Part shown: piece after piece, positions 32,049-35,898 of the stretch
Layout: each line of letters opens with the position of its first letter
How positions within the stretch are numbered: position 1 is the stretch's first letter
NCBI GenBank assembly: GCA_028687435.1
Contig: JAQUAF010000010.1
Span: 73,176-109,073, forward strand
DNA: 35,898 bases
From: Verrucomicrobiia bacterium
Lineage (GTDB): Bacteria > Verrucomicrobiota > Verrucomicrobiia > JABWAM01
Direction: 5' to 3'
Translations under genes and position numbers: made by a program
Notes under the pieces: model-generated
What the model saw: the letters and a program-made list of their open reading frames with translations, nothing else
Databases searched by the model: none
Told to the model about the DNA's origin: nothing

Positions 32049-32176
32049 TCAGAAAGCAGGAGTCTGCCGTACAGAAACGTTAAAACATTGGCGATTCGAG
32101 GCTGCATGCAGATGTGCCTCAGCGTGGCTTGCGGGGGTAATGCACCCCTAAACGCCCCGCTCGTCGGGTGTAATAG
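32049..32176. other. Non-coding convergent spacer with short palindromes
   Basis: It lies between the oppC-type gene (+) and a secreted protein gene (-). It contains the perfect 10-base palindrome CTGCATGCAG and a hairpin whose arms GCGGGG and CCCCGC enclose a smaller GGGGT/ACCCC stem. These could end transcription from either side. No gene is visible. Confidence 0.35.
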
Positions 32177-33181
32177 TCATTTCGATTCAGACTTAACCGG
32201 AAAACGCATATCCTCAACAGATAATTTACCTTCGCCATCGCGCTTTAATTTAATAGCATTGAGCTGCTTTTCCTTGTTCGAATAATTGATAAGGATAGTT
32301 GCCTTAACATCGGTCAAACTACTTTCCATAGTTTTCACTTCAATGCTCAAAATTTCACCAATCTTACGTTTTTCCGACAAGGAGGTTGAAAGCTTCTCTC
32401 TTTCGAAATTCCCTTTCACCCATTCTTGCCGGACAGAACTATTCGGTTGAAACATCCCAACCAACGAAGCCCAATTTTTGGCATTCCAATGCTTCTTCCA
32501 AGCCTCCAACACCTCTTCCAATTCCTTCTTAACGGCTTGCTCTTGAGATGGGGATAATGAAGGGGAGTCGCTTAAAGGTTCTATGGGAAGCGAATTAAGG
32601 ACAGCCACCCCTCCTGCGCGCTCTTTTTCTTCTTTTGTTCCCAGTTTTGCCAGTCTTGCAACTTCAGCGATGATTTTTTCACCCTTCTCGCCTCCAGCAA
32701 AAATAAGGCCGATTCTTCTGTTTCTCGCACTTGGCGATTGGAGCAGATACAGGACAAGGTCTGAAAATTGGGCAAAAGAGGATAATGAAACTGAAATTTC
32801 AGGATCAACGAGTTTCTGTTCGAGACTTCCACCCGCAAATTCAAAATCACCTTGGGCTCCATCCTTCAAAAAAAGTATGGCATAGTGTTTTTCATGCGGA
32901 GTGAACTTAAATCCTACAGGAAACAATTCGGGGTTGGGAGATAGGACACGAAGTGGACTGATCAACTTTTCCCCCTTAAAAGACACCTGACCGGCGGGAT
33001 AGTACGTGTAAAATTGTTCTCCCGCAGATGACTTAATGACTTCCATCCGGGCGTAACTAATCAGAGCTATTCTTGAAGAATGCGCTGAAAGTTTATCGGT
33101 TGTCCATGGGGACTCCGGACTTGCCTGGCAAGTGGCACAAGCAATAAATAGAACATGGATTAAATGAAGCAGGGGCTTCAT
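32177..33181 (-). CDS. Secreted protein of unknown function with NTF2/SnoaL-like C-terminal region
   Basis: A 334-residue protein from ATG 33181 (MKPLLHLIHVLFIACATCQA), with a signal peptide cleaved near QAS. Residues 30-210 are not recognised. The last 110 residues (EVLEAWKKHWNAKNWASLVG, then a beta-rich stretch ending KLSVEDMRFPV) resemble an NTF2-like or SnoaL-like cone fold often found at the end of bacterial secreted proteins. The start is set by the ATGA overlap with the gene upstream. DNA is more A/T-rich than the flanking transporter genes. It is the last gene of a three-gene run with a YD-repeat protein. Confidence 0.65.
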   Translation of the reverse strand: MKPLLHLIHVLFIACATCQASPESPWTTDKLSAHSSRIALISYARMEVIKSSAGEQFYTYYPAGQVSFKGEKLISPLRVLSPNPELFPVGFKFTPHEKHYAILFLKDGAQGDFEFAGGSLEQKLVDPEISVSLSSFAQFSDLVLYLLQSPSARNRRIGLIFAGGEKGEKIIAEVARLAKLGTKEEKERAGGVAVLNSLPIEPLSDSPSLSPSQEQAVKKELEEVLEAWKKHWNAKNWASLVGMFQPNSSVRQEWVKGNFEREKLSTSLSEKRKIGEILSIEVKTMESSLTDVKATILINYSNKEKQLNAIKLKRDGEGKLSVEDMRFPVKSESK

Positions 33182-34389
33182 TGGTGCTCTCCATGATCGA
33201 TAAATCGAACCCACTTCTTTTGCAACACTGTGATACCGCTCCCATAGCTATGACTACCAAACATCCAGACGCCATTCCAATCCTGCACTCGCTGAGTCGA
33301 AAGGGGGGTCTGAGGCGGTGTAGGAGTTGGAGTTGACGCAAAGGGAGGAGTGATTAAGTCCCTTAACGTCGCCGGGGTTATGGAGCCATTTCCTGGAGAT
33401 GGAAGCCCCCATTGTGCGCCCCCATAGTTAATGGCGTTTGACCAATTTTCATTTATCTCTAAATCTTTAACAGCAGGGGTTCCAAATCTTGAATTAACGG
33501 TATACGGAATCAATGTTTGATATCCCATAACTCCAAAAATTGGTCCCAATGGTTGGTAAACGGGTTGGCCTTTTGGCGTGCAACTAATAAGATAATCAAC
33601 TGTAAAGCTGAACGTTCCCGAACAGATCGGAAATTGCTTGCTGGTTGCCTTAATCTGGCAATCGTTAAGGCTCGTACTTTTTGCCAGCGAAGACACTGTT
33701 GCATTTTGAGAGTTAAAAATGCTGGCTGAAAGATCAAAAATACCAGTCCCTTTTGAAACAGTCCACGTAAAAGATGAATCCAGCGCTGGAGTCATCGTAG
33801 CAACAATGTCTGCGCTTACTGGATAGTTTCCGGGAGTTATGTCATTGAAATACCAAACAATGAATGGATCGCTGGCAGCTTTTATTTCAATTTTCACAAC
33901 CGTCACAATTTTCTCATCGCTCACCAAAGCGTTCCCTTGAGTGACCGGATCGCCGGTATAATCAGACGGACAACGAAAGACCTGTTTGATCTTAGTGAGC
34001 TGAAAATGGTACTCTCCCGTTGGCGTGGATGGACTTATCGTGAACGTCACTGTCTTACCATCCTGATTCACCCCAACTATAGAGGGTTTGGTGAAAAAGT
34101 AAGTTTTATCATCTTCAGTAGTCTCGGTGGGATTCGTCGTGACCAAGTTCGGGCCATCACACTTCGAACAGGTCTTGTCCTGTGGTGGGTCAACAGTTCC
34201 ATCTCCCGTTACCGTTACCGTCTTCGATCCCTCGTCAGCCGAAGGAACGCAGATCACATAGTGGTTTGGCGAGCTCTCTGAACCCGCCCCATTGACGACG
34301 ATCTGCAATTGCGTCTCGGTGCCCTTCACAAAACTCGTTGGGACGAGGAGACAGGCCAGAAAGGAGATTGTGATTGCAAGTTTTCTCAT
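33178..34389 (-). CDS. Secreted beta-rich protein of unknown function
   Basis: A 403-residue protein starting MRKLAITISFLACLLVPTSF, with a clear signal peptide cleaved near VKG. The body is rich in Thr, Ser and Val and looks like two or more Ig-like beta domains (KTVTVTGDGTVDPP, GKTVTFTISPSTPTGEYHF). A CSKC pair and other cysteines could form disulfides. A Pro/Thr linker (TPTPTPPQTP) precedes a short C-terminal segment (VQDWNGVWMFGSHSYGSGI). I do not recognise a family. Both ends overlap neighbours by four bases, so it is coupled to the YD-repeat gene upstream and the NTF2-like gene downstream, which suggests a shared surface or secreted role. Confidence 0.65.
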   Translation of the reverse strand: MRKLAITISFLACLLVPTSFVKGTETQLQIVVNGAGSESSPNHYVICVPSADEGSKTVTVTGDGTVDPPQDKTCSKCDGPNLVTTNPTETTEDDKTYFFTKPSIVGVNQDGKTVTFTISPSTPTGEYHFQLTKIKQVFRCPSDYTGDPVTQGNALVSDEKIVTVVKIEIKAASDPFIVWYFNDITPGNYPVSADIVATMTPALDSSFTWTVSKGTGIFDLSASIFNSQNATVSSLAKSTSLNDCQIKATSKQFPICSGTFSFTVDYLISCTPKGQPVYQPLGPIFGVMGYQTLIPYTVNSRFGTPAVKDLEINENWSNAINYGGAQWGLPSPGNGSITPATLRDLITPPFASTPTPTPPQTPLSTQRVQDWNGVWMFGSHSYGSGITVLQKKWVRFIDHGEHQ

Positions 34390-35898
34390 GATTTCACTTC
34401 CGGTTTTTTCACTTTCACTGCGGTCCGCTGTCCGTTGGCGTATTGGTACTGGATCAGCCCCTCCGCTGAACTGTCCTTTTCGGCCAACCTCCCCGATCCG
34501 TCGTACCGGTACTTGATCGTGGTCTCCCGCTTTCCGTCGCAGATCATTTCCTCAAAAATCAGCCGCCCGCTGAAATCGTACTCCTCACGGAACGCCGTCT
34601 CGACGGCGCCTCCTCCCTTCGGGTATATCTTCTGCTCCATCCACGAACCATCGGGCGCATACGCATACTGTTCCTTTGGCTTCCCGTTTACTGTAACTTC
34701 CGTCTTTCTTCCATTCGAATCGTACTTGTACTCCCACAGGTCCTGATTGTACTTGCGAGACTTCAATCTGCCCTGCTCGTCGTATTCGTAAGAAAATTGA
34801 TCTCCGCTGGCGAGCTTTTCGGAGAGGCGCTTTCCATCGCTTGCGTACCGCGTGGACGACACCTTTCCCTTTTCATCAATAATGTCTTCCCACTGGCCGT
34901 TGGAAGAGTAACTGCGGGTGAGGATCGTTCCCGTCTGAAAATTCACTTCCTTGACCATCCGTTTACCCTGATCGTACTGCCTCTCCCAAATCGGCTGCCC
35001 GTCACAGGTCGCCGCAACATGGTTGCCGTCCTTGTCATATTTGTAGAGGGTGGTCTTGTCCCCCTTGAGCTCGCGGATGAGGTGCCCCTGCTCTCCGTAG
35101 GTGTAGCGGACGAGAGTCTTCGTCTCCCCGTCCTTGACCTGCTCGACAATCCTCGGCTTCCCCGCCAAAATGCCGCTGGTGAACCAAGTCTTGATCGTCT
35201 TGATGCCATCGCTGGTCTGGATCTCCTCTCGACCGCGCGAATTGTCCCTCCACCAGCCCTCGGTCGTGTTATTTTTCAAGTCTTTCCTCTCGATGGCCGC
35301 ATAGTCGCGAGGATTCGCACCTGGTTTCACGGTGTACATCCAGGTAGAAGAGGGAGTGGCATCACTCAAAATGAGTTTGCTCTGCCGGTCCCAGGCCAGC
35401 GTCCGATCCTCCTTGCCGGTGGCTCTAATCCTCACGTTGGGATGGCCGTCCCCGTTGGCCCCGAAGGCGAACTCCATGGTTCTGCCGTCGGCCATCGTCA
35501 GCTTGCTCAGCGCCCGCCCCATGCTGAAGGGCCGCGCCGCCCCCACTCGATGCCAATCCGCCTCTCGCCCAAGACCAGCGCCTTGATCTCCCTGGTCATC
35601 GGATTCGTCTCCACACGCAAAACAGAAACCCCGCCGCAACGCAATTCCGTCACCGCCCCATCCGCCCCCCCTGACCGGATAAAATCAATGCGTTGATTTT
35701 TATCACTCATTGAAACAATTCTCGCGTTGACATAGTCAAAACGCCAACCGCACGATGTCCACACGCTGGCACACTTATCCTTGATCTCAGCCGCCCAATT
35801 GCTTGATCCCTTGAGGACGGTATCGGTCAGCTTTTGCCGGCCAAACCAGTTATTCAGACCGTTGGGTTGCGTCATCAAAAATGTTTTTTCGTCGGTTT
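34386..35898 (-). pseudogene. YD/RHS-repeat protein, frameshifted and cut by the right window edge
   Basis: Two overlapping frames together encode one protein. The upstream frame (35898 down to about 35545) ends as KALVLGERRIGIEWG. The downstream frame resumes near 35540 with AARPFSMGRALSKLTMADGR and continues to 34386. The switch coincides with a run of five G (C at 35540-35544 on the plus strand). YD-type repeats are clear: YTYGEQGHLIRELKGDKTTL, FSYEYDEQGRLKSRKYNQDL, EYKYDSNGRKTEVTVNGKPK and YRYDGSGRLAEKDSSAEGLI. Such repeats build large beta cocoons in RHS/teneurin-like surface or toxin proteins. The frame is open to the window edge, so the N-terminus is outside. The gene ends within its own repeats (KKPEVKS), with no toxin tip. 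The frameshift may be real or a sequencing error; the lower frame alone is 417 codons. Confidence 0.65.

Noticed and set aside
34797..35696. Plus-strand open frame opposite the YD-repeat gene
   Set aside because: Shadow of the repeat gene; no ribosome site or domain signal, and it crosses the frameshift region with no change.
1..35898. tRNA, rRNA or CRISPR arrays
   Set aside because: No cloverleaf with a TTCGA-type arm, no rRNA stretch and no regularly spaced direct repeats were seen by eye.

Overview
The window looks like a chromosomal segment of a bacterium of the PVC group, most likely Verrucomicrobiota or the related Lentisphaerota. This is inferred from the H-X9-DG prepilin beside a GntR-LacI-type regulator and glycosidases, the YD-repeat protein, the interspersed palindromes and the absence of typical proteobacterial operons. 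Most of the sequence is GC-rich and densely packed, with many 4-base ATGA gene overlaps. Two stretches are clearly more A/T-rich: about 13.9-20.7 kb (glycan locus) and about 32.2-34.4 kb (secreted proteins of unknown function).

Layout. 1-2.6 kb (+): the end of a radical SAM gene, a cyclic-nucleotide-binding protein and a TIM-barrel sugar isomerase/epimerase-like protein. 2.6-6.2 kb (-): rarA, argH and a TVP38-family membrane protein in one direction. 6.3-6.5 kb: a palindromic repeat element. 6.5-11.6 kb (+): a Sel1/ankyrin protein, an ATP-grasp ligase and RNase D, coupled by overlaps, then holB coupled to a TPR protein. 11.6-20.7 kb (+): a glycan island with a GntR/LacI-type regulator and its palindromic operator, a prepilin gene split by a group II intron, a large secreted LamG-type putative glycosidase, a GH38 alpha-mannosidase and a D-lyxose/mannose-isomerase-like cupin. 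20.7-24 kb (+): two metallo-beta-lactamase-fold proteins, a short PHP-like protein and a HAD hydrolase. 24.1-28.5 kb (-): a GmhA-like SIS isomerase, a hybrid histidine kinase and a response regulator in one operon. 28.6-32 kb (+): an oligopeptide-type ABC transporter (binding protein and two permeases, no ATPase). 32.2-35.9 kb (-): a YD/RHS-repeat gene with a frameshift and two coupled secreted proteins.

The most striking object is at 12.9-14.5 kb. A roughly 0.8-kb group II intron without a reverse transcriptase sits inside the codons for the invariant FTLIEL prepilin motif. Textbook features can be read by eye: GTGTG start, domain V, domain VI with a bulged A, AC end, and EBS1/IBS1 pairing. 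Removing bases 13060-13880 restores an in-frame prepilin. Domain VI itself encodes a second copy of the motif (MRGFTLTE), so the unspliced message also encodes a prepilin. The exon just upstream contains a decayed second domain V, so the leader of this gene appears to be built from an older intron of the same kind. This suggests a recurring intron-prepilin association, possibly a system that homes to this large gene family.

A second theme is start sites. Three genes (1682, 10225 and 28463) have sigma70-like promoters whose -10 box ends 7-8 bases before the ATG, implying leaderless mRNAs.

All calls are from reading the sequence; no database search or folding program was run.
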